A stretch of 64,000 nucleotides of DNA from Terramyces sp. JEL0728 (lineage: Eukaryota; Chytridiomycota; Chytridiomycetes; Rhizophydiales; Terramycetaceae). The stretch covers positions 1 to 64,000 of the forward strand of contig JADIIU010000022.1 in the NCBI GenBank assembly GCA_027603945.1, written 5' to 3'. The translations under genes were made by a program, and so were the position numbers. Within the stretch, counting starts at the first letter, position 1. Each line of letters starts with the position of its first letter. The notes below the pieces were generated by a model. It ran no database searches and had not been told where the DNA came from. It saw only the letters and a list, made by a program, of their open reading frames with translations. This document shows positions 9,709-19,449 of this stretch, piece by piece.

Positions 9709-11766
9709 TTAATGTTTGCCTCTCGCCCTTCCTCGGAATGAACCTCTTCCCCTCTTACCGTTTGCGCTTTTCCTTTCTTTGCCATCAAAATCTCTCTTTT
9801 TGTTTGGATTAAAAGTGATAGATAAATTTCCAGAACCGCCAAATTTAGCATCCTCCCTTGTCCCAACTTTCTCTTTTTCGAGTCTTTTACCAAACATGAC
9901 CTCTTGTGCACTTTCCCTTTGTATGGTTTCTTGGTCATTTGCAGTTGCATTAAAGCCATCCTGAAATTAAAGAATATTACCTTGAGCTCGTAGAGCTGAG
10001 GACCTCTCTTCTTGTACTTTGCAAATCGGATTTCATCTTGATCTTCAGAATCATCGTCTTCTTGCACCGGCTCATATTTAGCTTTGGTGATTTTTGTTTG
10101 TGATTCTGAAGGGTGGTGGAGTTTATATTCGTGTGAAGTTGTGTCGACTTGGAATGCAGGGTCAGAGAACATGTTCTTGAAACGGTCATCTTCCATGATG
10201 CTGGAAGTATCCTTCTTTTTCTTCTTCTTTTGATCATCATCCGAATCAGACATTTCAAGTAAATCTGCAGCAATCGCAGAGTTAACTTTGGGCAATTTGC
10301 TTTTGGCGGAAATTCTGGAAGCTCTCTTTTCTTCAATTTTCTTTTGAACCAAATTCTTTTTGTATTCGTCAAATTCAAACGGATTGGCAATCGCCTTTGC
10401 CTTTTCGTAGAGACGCAAATCTACAAAGAAACCGTGCATGTATGCCTTCAAGACATTTGTGCCAATTAAATGGTCCAATCCAAGACTAATGTTAATCGGT
10501 AATTACTTGGACAGCTCTTTTCTAGTTACAAACTTGTAGTCGTCATAGAGAGTAGTATTTGGATTTTCTTCCAATTCTTCGGTAATATTATCCAAAAACG
10601 AACACCATTTCGGCGCAGTTCCTAATGCTGGAATATAGTATGTTTGAATTTGAGTGGCTATCGTTAATTTAGTAAAACCTTCTCCAGCCAACATTATCAA
10701 TCCAGAATCATCAAAGACACAAGTATGATTAATGTCATTTGGAGCTTCAATGTTTGTAAAGATCGATCCGTCATTCTTGTTCCACAATTTTACAATTTTT
10801 GTATCTGAAGAGATAACATTCCCAGAAGCGTGGAATTGTAAAGAATGGATTGGATATCCGTACTGGTGATCTTTTACCAGCAATGGGGTAGGTCTTCGTA
10901 AATCGTATAAAACAACCTGGCCTGTTGAAGTCCCAGCCATAAAAGACAGTCCATCAAGGCCAAAGTGCATACTGGTAACTTCTGGCAGTGTGTCAAGAAG
11001 TGAAGAGTCGATTTTGCTGACTACAGCCTCCGCAATATCTAAAATACCAATTCGCTTCTTTTCAGTTGGATGCCAAAATTCAACCTTGCCATTTGAACCG
11101 CCAAACCCAAATAGTTGATGGGCAGGACTTATTTGACAGACATTGATTTCCGGCAGCGAGGTTTCCAAAGGTGCCATGAACCTTCCTTGCTCCAGATTCA
11201 ATCTCCATACTTCGTTGCTAGCTCCTCCAATTAATACATCGCACGAAGGATAATGATAGGTAAGGTCACGGCCAAACTAAATAAAGGAAAACAAACCTTT
11301 GGCACTCTGGTCTGATAATGCATTCCGTAATGAGAGTGGAATTCAACTGTCCTATCACTTTGTAAATGCACACTCTTTGTCCAATCTTCAGATAATATCT
11401 TGTTAGTATGTTAATACCTCAAAAGTAACATTTTCACTGTTTGTGTGCCGTTCAAATTTCATTGACATTTGATCCAAATCCCATACTCTGATTTGTGGTT
11501 TATAGACACCTTGATTAATCCAAAACAAACCAGTTGCCATCAAATGCTTTCCGTCTCTAGTCTGTCGTAGTTTCATACTTGCCTCTGGGAATTGAAAATC
11601 CTGAATCAGCTCAATGCGGTTTCTCCATGCTACAAATTGGATAACATTTACCTTGGTCGTATTTCAACTTTTTCTTGTTCCTCTGTACTTGCCAATCTGG
11701 AATAGCAGACTTGGAAGCACTCGTAATGGAGTATATTTTGATATTGTTTGCATTTGAGACTTCCAT
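9709..11766 (-). CDS. Enp2/NOL10-type nucleolar WD-repeat protein
   Basis: Six introns (19-22 nt) are removed to give 644 aa. It matches yeast Enp2 and human NOL10, nucleolar proteins needed for 40S ribosome assembly. The start MEVSNANNIKIYSIT and SAIPDWQVQRNKKKLKYD fits the family opening. The WD-type region includes MATGVYKPQIRVWD, ILSEDWTKSVHLQSDRTVEF, RLNLEQGRFMAPLETSLPEI, GGSNGKVEFWHPTEKKR and MAGTSTGQVVLYDLRRPTP. The diagnostic block is AYMHGFFVDLRLYEKAKAIANPF, then the NUC153 motif MEDDRFKNMFSDPAFQVD. The C-terminus is basic and ends with an RG-rich tail (GKRGRGSFRGRARGKH), reached only by splicing a 20-nt intron (GTAATATTCTTTAATTTCAG). It converges with PRPP synthetase, 51 nt apart. 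Confidence 0.9.
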
Positions 11767-12040
11767 TTTTGTCAAAAAAAAGAAAAAACAAGCTTTGAAA
11801 ATGTTTTCAAATTCGATAACACCGAGAGCCATTGATGCTACCATCGATTATGAGACCTGTAAAGCTTCGGCAGGACAATCGGGGTGATGCCATTGGTAGT
11901 TTTCGTGGAAAGGTCTACAACACAGCTCCAGAACCTGAGTGCAGACGATGCTTTTCCACATTATATGGAGAGAGCCTCCAAATTGCAATAATTATGGTGA
12001 ATTTTATCGGTCAATTTCAATTATAAATTTCTTTCCAAAA

Positions 12041-13306
12041 ATGGTGGGAAACTTAGTCGCCATTATAGTTGTTGCCGTCGTTGTTTCCCTAATCCTAATT
12101 CTATGGTTATTTTACAAAACAGCCGATAGACAAGCGAAACGTACAGATCCCGTCGCACCTAAATACCAGAATATAATCAAACCGCACATGAAAATAGAAG
12201 GCTACTCGATTGCTATACCGCCAATATCAACGGCAACATTCTACCACGGCTTGTCTATTCCTTTTATTTATGACCGAACAAAACTGATCATGGAAGCTAA
12301 TCCCTGGTTGGCTTCCCGAATCATAAGCTCAGATGACGGATATGAACTACATTACAACACAAATAACAATTACAGGGACTACATTTCAGAACACTTGTCA
12401 GATTTAGACATCTCCATCAACCCAGTCCAGTTTCTTCAGTTTAATAGAATCAAAGTAGGAGTAGAGTGTCAAGATCGCGATCTGCCGCTGTTTGATGTAA
12501 ACATAGTAAGGTTGGCGGATAAGATAGCGCTCGTTATTTCAATGAGCCATACATTGGGTGATGCGGATACTTATTACAAAATTTACCGGATGTATGACAG
12601 CGCAAATCCTATTTTGAAAATGAATTTGAAAAGGGTTGAAGGAGTTCCTGAACAAGTTGACAAAGTATTTGGAGATGCAAAGAAAAGTCCTGAAGCGTGG
12701 ATAAGCTATCGATTTTGGTGGAGGGAATTGCATCCTCTAAATCATCAGGTAAAGATACTTCAAGTATCATCGGAAGAGATTAATCGACAAAAACAAAACC
12801 AACAATGTAAAGCAGGCGAAAAGTTTATTTCTACCAATGATGTCCTTACTAGTTGGATCTTTAAAGCTGCACATACGTGTTTTGGAATATTAATGTTCAG
12901 CTTGCGCGGTAAACTAGAAATCGATATTCCTGAGGACGCAGCGGGAAATTACTATACCTCCATGAATTACACATGCGGAGATTACATGTACCCTGGACAA
13001 ATCCGCCGCTCAGTCTCCAAACGTAACGGAATGTATCTAAAAGATGCACATACACCATTCCCATCTATTTGGAGAGTTTTATTGCCAAAATCTATTCTTA
13101 CAGACATTACAAGCTGGGTTTCGTTTTATCACTGCCTCGTAATTGGGGGCAACGCACCAATTTATCATTGCCCTCTTAGTGTTTCGCGATCTCCAGATGC
13201 TCGAGTTATTATCTTCAAGCCAAACAAAGACGACATCTACTTGCATGCCATTGGGTTATCGGACAAAGAAATCCAAGCAACCCCACTAGTAAAAGAGCTA
13301 TACTGA
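12041..13306 (+). CDS. Membrane-anchored acyltransferase-like protein, copy 1
   Basis: Intronless, 421 aa. An N-terminal membrane helix (residues 3-25) is followed by a domain with the layout of the CoA-dependent acyltransferase/condensation superfamily. The opening IPPISTATFYHGLSIPFIYD and NPWLASRI, then MSHTLGDADTYYKIY, where HTLGDAD fits the HxxxD active-site pattern. Near the C-terminus, FYHCLVIGGNAPIYHCPLS and VIIFKPNKDDIYLHAIG resemble the closing strands of the fold. It is followed by a paralog in the same direction (13470-14711). I cannot assign substrates; a lipid or secondary-metabolite acyl transfer at a membrane is an inference. The ATG at 12041 was chosen because the anchor helix follows it; upstream in-frame ATGs exist. 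Confidence 0.65.
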   Translation: MVGNLVAIIVVAVVVSLILILWLFYKTADRQAKRTDPVAPKYQNIIKPHMKIEGYSIAIPPISTATFYHGLSIPFIYDRTKLIMEANPWLASRIISSDDGYELHYNTNNNYRDYISEHLSDLDISINPVQFLQFNRIKVGVECQDRDLPLFDVNIVRLADKIALVISMSHTLGDADTYYKIYRMYDSANPILKMNLKRVEGVPEQVDKVFGDAKKSPEAWISYRFWWRELHPLNHQVKILQVSSEEINRQKQNQQCKAGEKFISTNDVLTSWIFKAAHTCFGILMFSLRGKLEIDIPEDAAGNYYTSMNYTCGDYMYPGQIRRSVSKRNGMYLKDAHTPFPSIWRVLLPKSILTDITSWVSFYHCLVIGGNAPIYHCPLSVSRSPDARVIIFKPNKDDIYLHAIGLSDKEIQATPLVKELY

Positions 13307-13469
13307 TGCTCTTAATAAATTTGCTTTCGAATATCTTGGAGATTGGTTTCCACCCTTTGCAACTACTCAAAAAGTATTGATTTTTTGGTTGTTGATTGTT
13401 TGAAATGCAAAAAAAATTCCTATTTTTGATTTTTACACAGGGATCATTAATGACTCGATTTCTTTCCCA

Positions 13470-14711
13470 ATGAGCAAGATAATGCGGATCCTAGCAGTCG
13501 CATTGACCGTACCAGCAGCATATGCAGTGTATAAGCACTTTATGGAAAGAAAGATAAAACAGAGCGCTTCTAAATATGGCAACAGCTTTAAAATTTCTGA
13601 TTTGGAAGAATTCACTGTAGTCATTGGGCCAATTTCAATGATTACCTTTTACAAAGACTTGCCAGTCCAATCTATTTTGGATAGATTTGAGTTGATTCTG
13701 CAGTACAATCCATGGTTGGCTTCCAGAATGTTTAAAATCAATGGCGAGATAGAATATCGATTCAATACAATCAACAAAGCCTCTGATTATATTTCGGTTT
13801 TCGAATCTGATCTGGAAATGTCATTAAACCCGATCGAATTCCTCAGATACTGCAAGTTGAAACGAGGAATAGATTCAATTAATAACAATGTTCCATTATT
13901 TCAGGTTGATATCATCAAATTAAAAGACGGGTTTGCTTTGATGCAATCCATGTGCCATTCCTTGGGCGATGGCGATACTCATTACAAAATCTGCAAGCTA
14001 TTTGACAGCAATGAGCCTATTCGAAGCTATGTCCCAAACAGAGTGCAAGGAATGGACCAATTAATCCCAGTATTTGGTGTTGCAAAGGGACCTTTTGCCA
14101 AATGGCTAGGTGATAGATTCGTATTCAGGGCACTAAATCCACTTTCTCATCCTACCAGAATCCTCAAAGTCAATTTGCAAGAAATTGAAAGACTAAAACA
14201 ATCAAAAGAGCATTTAGATGGACAGCCATTTATTTCCACTCACGACATTCTTACAAGCTGGGCATACAGCGCAACGCAAGCTTATATTGGAGCCAGCATG
14301 GTTAATTTACGAGGTAAACTTGACAAAGTTCACCATCATTTAGCAGGAAACTACTTTACTGAAATGTGCTACACCAACGATTCCTACATCACTCCTGGAC
14401 AAATCCGCAGATCCATAACAAAACGAGAATCCCAGCCGTACTATGTCAAAGCTACAGATACAGCGTTCCCAGAGTATCCTACTGTTTCTGATAAAGAAAA
14501 GAGCCTTACCTCATTAACCAATTGGACATCGTTCTACCACCATGTTACTATTGACGGGAATGAGCCAGTGTATCACTGCCCTTTGCTTGCACCTATTACA
14601 CCCGATGCCCATGTCGTAATATTCAAGCCAAACAAGCAAGATATCTATATTCACTCTTACGGAATAGACCTCCAAGAAATTGAAAAATCTAGTCTGGTCA
14701 AACTGTTGTGA
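13470..14711 (+). CDS. Membrane-anchored acyltransferase-like protein, copy 2
   Basis: Intronless, 413 aa, paralog of the preceding gene. It shares the N-terminal hydrophobic anchor (IMRILAVALTVPAAYAVYKHF), IGPISMITFYKDLPVQSILD, NPWLASRM, the active-site-like MCHSLGDGDTHYKIC (HSLGD fits HxxxD), QPFISTHDILTSWAYSA, AGNYFTEMCYTND, TPGQIRRSITKR and the end VVIFKPNKQDIYIHSYG. The pair clearly arose by tandem duplication; the two proteins have diverged considerably while keeping the presumed active site, so both are probably functional. Its 3' end overlaps the tail of the convergent TFIIB-like gene by 14 nt (14698-14711). Substrate unknown. Confidence 0.65.
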   Translation: MSKIMRILAVALTVPAAYAVYKHFMERKIKQSASKYGNSFKISDLEEFTVVIGPISMITFYKDLPVQSILDRFELILQYNPWLASRMFKINGEIEYRFNTINKASDYISVFESDLEMSLNPIEFLRYCKLKRGIDSINNNVPLFQVDIIKLKDGFALMQSMCHSLGDGDTHYKICKLFDSNEPIRSYVPNRVQGMDQLIPVFGVAKGPFAKWLGDRFVFRALNPLSHPTRILKVNLQEIERLKQSKEHLDGQPFISTHDILTSWAYSATQAYIGASMVNLRGKLDKVHHHLAGNYFTEMCYTNDSYITPGQIRRSITKRESQPYYVKATDTAFPEYPTVSDKEKSLTSLTNWTSFYHHVTIDGNEPVYHCPLLAPITPDAHVVIFKPNKQDIYIHSYGIDLQEIEKSSLVKLL

Positions 14712-15531
14712 TTCGATAATCTTCAATAATAGCGTCTAAAATATGATCCAATAAAACAAAGTATCCTTTCTTTGTTAATTTTTCCAGCCCTTTTTCTCTT
14801 CTATACTCCTTGATCATCTTGTGGATATCTTTGTATCTGCTTTTAACGGCGTATTGCCCAACTTCAACTATCGAACAAAATTGAATCATTTGTAGTTTGG
14901 AAATCTCTTTGCCTGTCAAGCATTCTATTGCAACACAAACGCAAGCAACACTGATTGACGATGGTGATTTACCACTCTCTAGAGTTTCGTGATTTACAAT
15001 TTTGAGGATTGCTATTGCTCGAGCGTATACTTTATCGTCTGATATTGATTCGCATAATCGTTCCAAGTACTTGTATGGATGCATGGGGTCAATGACAAGA
15101 TTCAATTCTATCTGAACGGCATTGTACAGCTTGTAAAGATCCTGGGTAGATACTCCAAACTGAGCCACTTCGTTTATTGTAATTGGTATAGACTGTTCTT
15201 TAATGGTCAAATAAGTCAATGCTAATAATAGTTTGTAATTTGGATGCAGGTGATGAATGATTTTGAATCGGTCCCAGATTATTTGTATCAACGAGTTAAT
15301 TTTCAGCTGATGACAGATTTCATTTAATTTCACCCACATTTTGCTGGTTGTTGGATTGTAATCGGAGTTTAGGATCATAAAGTTATTTGATTTGTTGGGA
15401 CGGCTGTAATTTCTCCCTGTTGGGTTGCTGTCTGTGCCGAGCTGTAGCTGCAGAGTATCTTTAACAAGACCGCAGTTTGTACAGACATGCTGCCCGTCAA
15501 TAATTTCTAGATTCTGACACTCACATTCCAT
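14698..15531 (-). CDS. TFIIB-family transcription factor, divergent
   Basis: Intronless, 277 aa. The N-terminus holds a compact zinc ribbon, Cys3-x-Cys5 and Cys17-x2-Cys20 (CTNCGLV). Two cyclin-like repeats follow. The second contains SGKSPSSISVACVCVAIE, matching the TFIIB/Brf pattern of a Gly-Arg/Lys-x-Pro-x-Ser-Ile turn, and QYAVKSR YKDI resembles the closing helix of TFIIB repeats. TFIIB-family proteins bridge TBP and RNA polymerase at promoters. The linker after the ribbon is long and Asn/Ser-rich and lacks an obvious B-reader motif, and the protein is shorter than typical TFIIB, so it could be a diverged TFIIB, a Brf or an Rrn7-like factor. It overlaps tail to tail with the acyltransferase gene. 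Confidence 0.7.
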   Translation of the reverse strand: MECECQNLEIIDGQHVCTNCGLVKDTLQLQLGTDSNPTGRNYSRPNKSNNFMILNSDYNPTTSKMWVKLNEICHQLKINSLIQIIWDRFKIIHHLHPNYKLLLALTYLTIKEQSIPITINEVAQFGVSTQDLYKLYNAVQIELNLVIDPMHPYKYLERLCESISDDKVYARAIAILKIVNHETLESGKSPSSISVACVCVAIECLTGKEISKLQMIQFCSIVEVGQYAVKSRYKDIHKMIKEYRREKGLEKLTKKGYFVLLDHILDAIIEDYRITTV

Positions 15532-15698
15532 TTTGTGAAAAAATATTTCATGCTAGATTTACTGCAATGACAGAGTGGTAACCACCTTAAGTGGTTATTT
15601 ACAGAAACTCAGAGTATCTAATTTCAAATCATCAAGCGAATAGCTAACGAATGGTTATAATATTATATCTTGGCTGTATTTTTTGGAAAAAAACTTTT

Positions 15699-16560
15699 AT
15701 GCATACCACTGAAACAATTACAACACTATTTTGCTCTTCATTGGCATCACTGATATCCAGGACAACCACATATCCATTGGATACAATAAAAACTCTTGTC
15801 CAAAACAATAGAACTAATCATGGGATAGTACCAATAGTAAAAACTGCACTTTCAACTAGAAAATTCAACTCGTTTTTCCAAGGATTAGGAGTTACACTGG
15901 CACTGTCAGTTCCGGCTTCCACTGTATACTTTACCACTTATGACCGTGTAAAAGTTACCGGAGCAGAGCATGGATATAATCCGGATTCATTCCTCGTCCA
16001 TACCATATCAGCAGTATGTGCTGAAGGATTTTCCGGACTGCTGTTCACTCCAATGGAGGTAATGAAACAAAAATTGCAGGTCGGTACAAAAGGAACCACC
16101 ACATTGAATATGGCTAAAAGTATATACAAAGACTTTGGCATTAGAGGCTTCTTTCGTGGATATTTTCTTTCACAAGTAGTATTCGTTCCGTATACAGTAA
16201 ATGATACTAACGCAGATTTCTTATTTTGTCGTTTATGAAAAACTAAAGACAATGTGGGGCAGCTATACCAGGATAAGCACTGAATCGATTACAACTTCAA
16301 ACTTATCCGGAACTGCATATTTCCTAACTTCATCTATATCTGCGTGTATAGCTGGCGCAATTACAAATCCACCAGAAGTAATCAAGACAAGAGCGCAGAT
16401 AGCATCAAACGTCAATACAGTGAAAATCATCAAAGAACTTTGGCGCGAAGGCGGACCAAGAGCATTTGCAAAAGGAATGGGAGCGAGAATGGCCTGGATT
16501 GTTCCTTCCATGTCAATCACTGTTACCATGTTTGAATTATTAAAAGATGCTTTATTGTAA
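15699..16560 (+). CDS. Mitochondrial carrier family protein
   Basis: A 19-nt intron (GTAAATGATACTAACGCAG) after VPYT is removed to give 280 aa, the normal carrier length. Three carrier repeats show the signature PxDxxK-type motifs: YPLDTIKTLVQ, TPMEVMKQKLQ and NPPEVIKTRAQ. The second repeat ends with GFFRGYFLSQVVFVPYT, the third with FAKGMGARMAWIVPSMSIT. Carriers of this family exchange metabolites across the inner mitochondrial membrane. The substrate cannot be read from the motifs. The ATG at 15699 starts just ahead of the first helix; an in-frame ATG at 15651 would add 16 mostly hydrophobic residues. Confidence 0.85.
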
Positions 16561-16957
16561 TTGAATGGGCTCATGTGAATCGCTTTATACATAACTTGTA
16601 TAATTCAATTAGCAAGTAATCGCGATTTGTCTCTGCAAGAAACTCATAGCTAGCCAGTCAAATTTGAGAGTTTAATTTTGTCTTTGATGGGTGTGTATGA
16701 TGATCAGCAACCACTGTTGAAACAAGCATTCGGGGGTTGGCAAAGTCTGGATGAAATTTGTTCCGCCGAGCACTGCCAATCGAATCTTGATAGATTAGTA
16801 ACCCAGAGCCCAAAAGTCCGAATTCAAGAAGCTGTGTTATTCTTTTGCCTGCACCTCGTCGAATAATGCTTCTCGGGCAATGGTGATTTTTCGGTGTTTT
16901 GCTGGTGGATAAAAGAGCGGCTGAAAGATTTGTGTCAACTCAAAAAAACTCTTAAAA
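16561..16957. other. Intergenic spacer, carrier to Zn2Cys6 factor 1
   Basis: Nothing convincing is seen. A 59-codon open frame from 16687 lacks recognisable features. Confidence 0.4.
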
Positions 16958-18872
16958 ATGTCCTTCAACTACTCGTCCAGCATCCAGGATGAGACTTTTT
17001 CAGTGTCCAAAATTCAAAAGAAATCTACTCCAGTACCAGGAAAGAAAAAAAGAACTTGCGGTACTGAATCCCTAATTTAGATTTATGTCGACAGCGTAAA
17101 GTAAAGTGTGATGGGGAATTGCCTTGTTCGTCTTGCAAGAATTACAAGAAATTAATTCAAAAAAAAGACTGTTGTTATTCCAAAAGTGCACTGGAAGACA
17201 ATGGCTCCAAAGTAAAACAAGCTCTGGAACAAGGAACATTGAATCCAGAGAGCTTGGACACACCCAATTCACCTTACGGCGCAGGATTATATGATTACAG
17301 TAGAAACAGAAGCAGTTTTATTGAAAATTCAGAAATTACAAACCATTTAACCAGTCTCTCTTTTTTGTATGATTGCGGATACAGTGTAATGAGCAACTAC
17401 CAATTAGCAATTCCTATCCAAAGGCAACCGCTTGCTAATTTAGACAAACTGTGCTTTCAAAGAACTTGGCAAGAGCAATGTGTTTCAACTCTGTATTTTA
17501 TTCTACTTATTATGAATTGTTTTCTGATAATGCTGGCCAATTCCCTGATCGCCAGCGGTTGGCAGAATCATTCATGATTGATATTCGCAACATCAAAGCA
17601 CTTCCAGATTACGATTCAAACCAAGAGCTGTGCGATGATTTTAGAGCATTGTTACTTCAATCAGCTGGCCATTACAATTTGGGTAATCCTGAACAAGCTA
17701 GAGAATTACTAGGTAGCTGATTGTTAATAGTAGATAAAACGTACCGACTTGGTAAATTATATGGCATATTTAGTATTGAAGAACTCAATTTCAGCCAGCA
17801 TATTCAACTAAACAGAGATACACCAATGAAAGGGAGTGTACAAGAATTAGAACTCATTGAAAGAATATGCATTTGGCACTACTATCTCAAATTGGATACC
17901 GAATTTGCTATGGTTACTGGATATAAATTTATAATTGAAGATCAGCTGCCTGATATATTGCTGCCCAGCTACCCAGACATCCAAAAAAGAAATATCAGCC
18001 CTTCTTTTGATTTGGGAAGGAATACAATGTGGCAAAGGTGTTCTTGGTCACCGGCGTTTGACAGCTGCAAAGAATCTTGCATGTTGGTTCTGAAAGACTA
18101 TGACAATCCAGGCTTCCAGGCTCAAAATGATATAAAAACTTTCAGCTACTTTAGACAAATCATCAAGTTTTCACGAAGGAAATTGTACGAAAATCCTCAA
18201 TCAATCGACTCGGTAATCAGGAGAGATTTCCACAATTACATGTTGAATACTCTTTTGCGCTTTCCATCTGACTACACTTTGATTGCTAGTCTTGCGGATT
18301 TCGCATATGGCACTCCTGACACAAAGCCATACGCCGGAGTAATGAAGAGTAGAGCTGGCTATGAGTTCTACACAACTTGCTTATCCATGTTTTGCTATAT
18401 TCATTTATCCGGTGCTCAATTGAACGACTCTACGTATTTTGCCATGGAAAGCAATGGTGGTGAAATATACTCTTCAAAAGATATTCTGTTTGCAACATTA
18501 CGAGCATTGGCGTCGTTGCTTGATTCAGTCAAAGTGCATACTGCAGCCGAATCACAATTTGCAGCAGCAAAATATCCATCAGAGGTGCTCCAGCAATGTA
18601 TAAATTCCAATCCCAACCCAGCGCTCCAATCGCCATACTTGGCCAACCTACAAGTTGCGTTCAATATCTACTATATTTCCGCTTCCACTCTAATCACATT
18701 CCAATCCGCATATTCCAAAGAATCTGAACTTTGCAGAGTGGTAGATTTGGTCAAGATGAGTGTAATTCCTCATCTGCAAAATATTGGGGTCGTTTGGCCA
18801 ACCTCTAATCAATACAGCACAGAATTGGTTAGATTAGTATCTTCTATAAAACAAAATAGCCTGTTTTCCTAA
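16958..18872 (+). CDS. Zn2Cys6 fungal-type transcription factor, copy 1
   Basis: Three introns (20, 20 and 21 nt) are removed to give 617 aa. The zinc cluster reads CDLCRQRKVKCDGELPCSSC followed by a sixth Cys in CCY, a binuclear Zn2Cys6 DNA-binding domain at about residues 35-65. The first intron splits the cluster right after its first Cys. The second intron (17424-17443, GCAACCGCTTGCTAATTTAG) starts with GC instead of GT. The rest is the helical fungal-TF middle-homology type region, with LCDDFRALLLQSAGHYNLG, RLGKLYGIF, HYYLKLDTEFAMVTGYKF and SPYLANLQVAFNIYYISAST. A tandem paralog follows (19450-21341) with all three introns in the same positions. Target genes unknown. Confidence 0.9.
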
Positions 18873-19449
18873 TAAAACCGGTTGGGTTATGAATAGAAAT
18901 TTTACACCAAATCGTTAAATGGCTCGGATATTAAATTATAGGGATTCCAGAGTCATTGCTGTCGCTTTTCTCACGGCACAATGTTTGATAGCTCGTTATG
19001 CATCCCATTGAGTGTTCCACTTTGGGTGGGTATCGTTTCCACCCAAGCAGGACTAAAAAGAATTCGCCAATTGACTGGCAAAGTCGCAAACTACCTTCCG
19101 GGCATGACAAATAATATCCGCAGCTGCAATGTGCAGGGTTTGCGCTGACGAGTTGTAGGCTTTGGTTGTGCTCGGCGATTGTGTTTCATTCGGATATCCC
19201 CTCGCACCACCAGATCGAAAAAGGAAAACGAATGGTTCCACAGAGAATAAGGGCAAAGCGCTAATGGAAATGGCATAGAATAAAGTCGATTATTTACTGC
19301 CATATGGCTTGCATGAACAAACAATGAGCACCGGGTTAACAAGCCATGTTAGCTTGTTCGGCTTTAGCAAAAGCAACCCCGCCATTTTTCTTCCTTATTC
19401 AGCTGTTTGAAAAATTCCTTTTCCTAAAACAAGTGTCAATAATACAGAA
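18873..19449. other. Spacer between the two Zn2Cys6 genes
   Basis: 577 nt without a supported gene. Two overlapping minus-strand open frames (19053-19256 and 19091-19342) look random. Presumably it holds the promoter of the downstream factor. No repeat or RNA signature seen. Confidence 0.4.

Noticed and set aside
16687..16866. Possible 59-aa peptide
   Set aside because: Isolated and featureless; no homologous motif seen.
18873..19449. Overlapping minus-strand frames between the two Zn2Cys6 genes
   Set aside because: Composition looks random and no start context or motif supports them.
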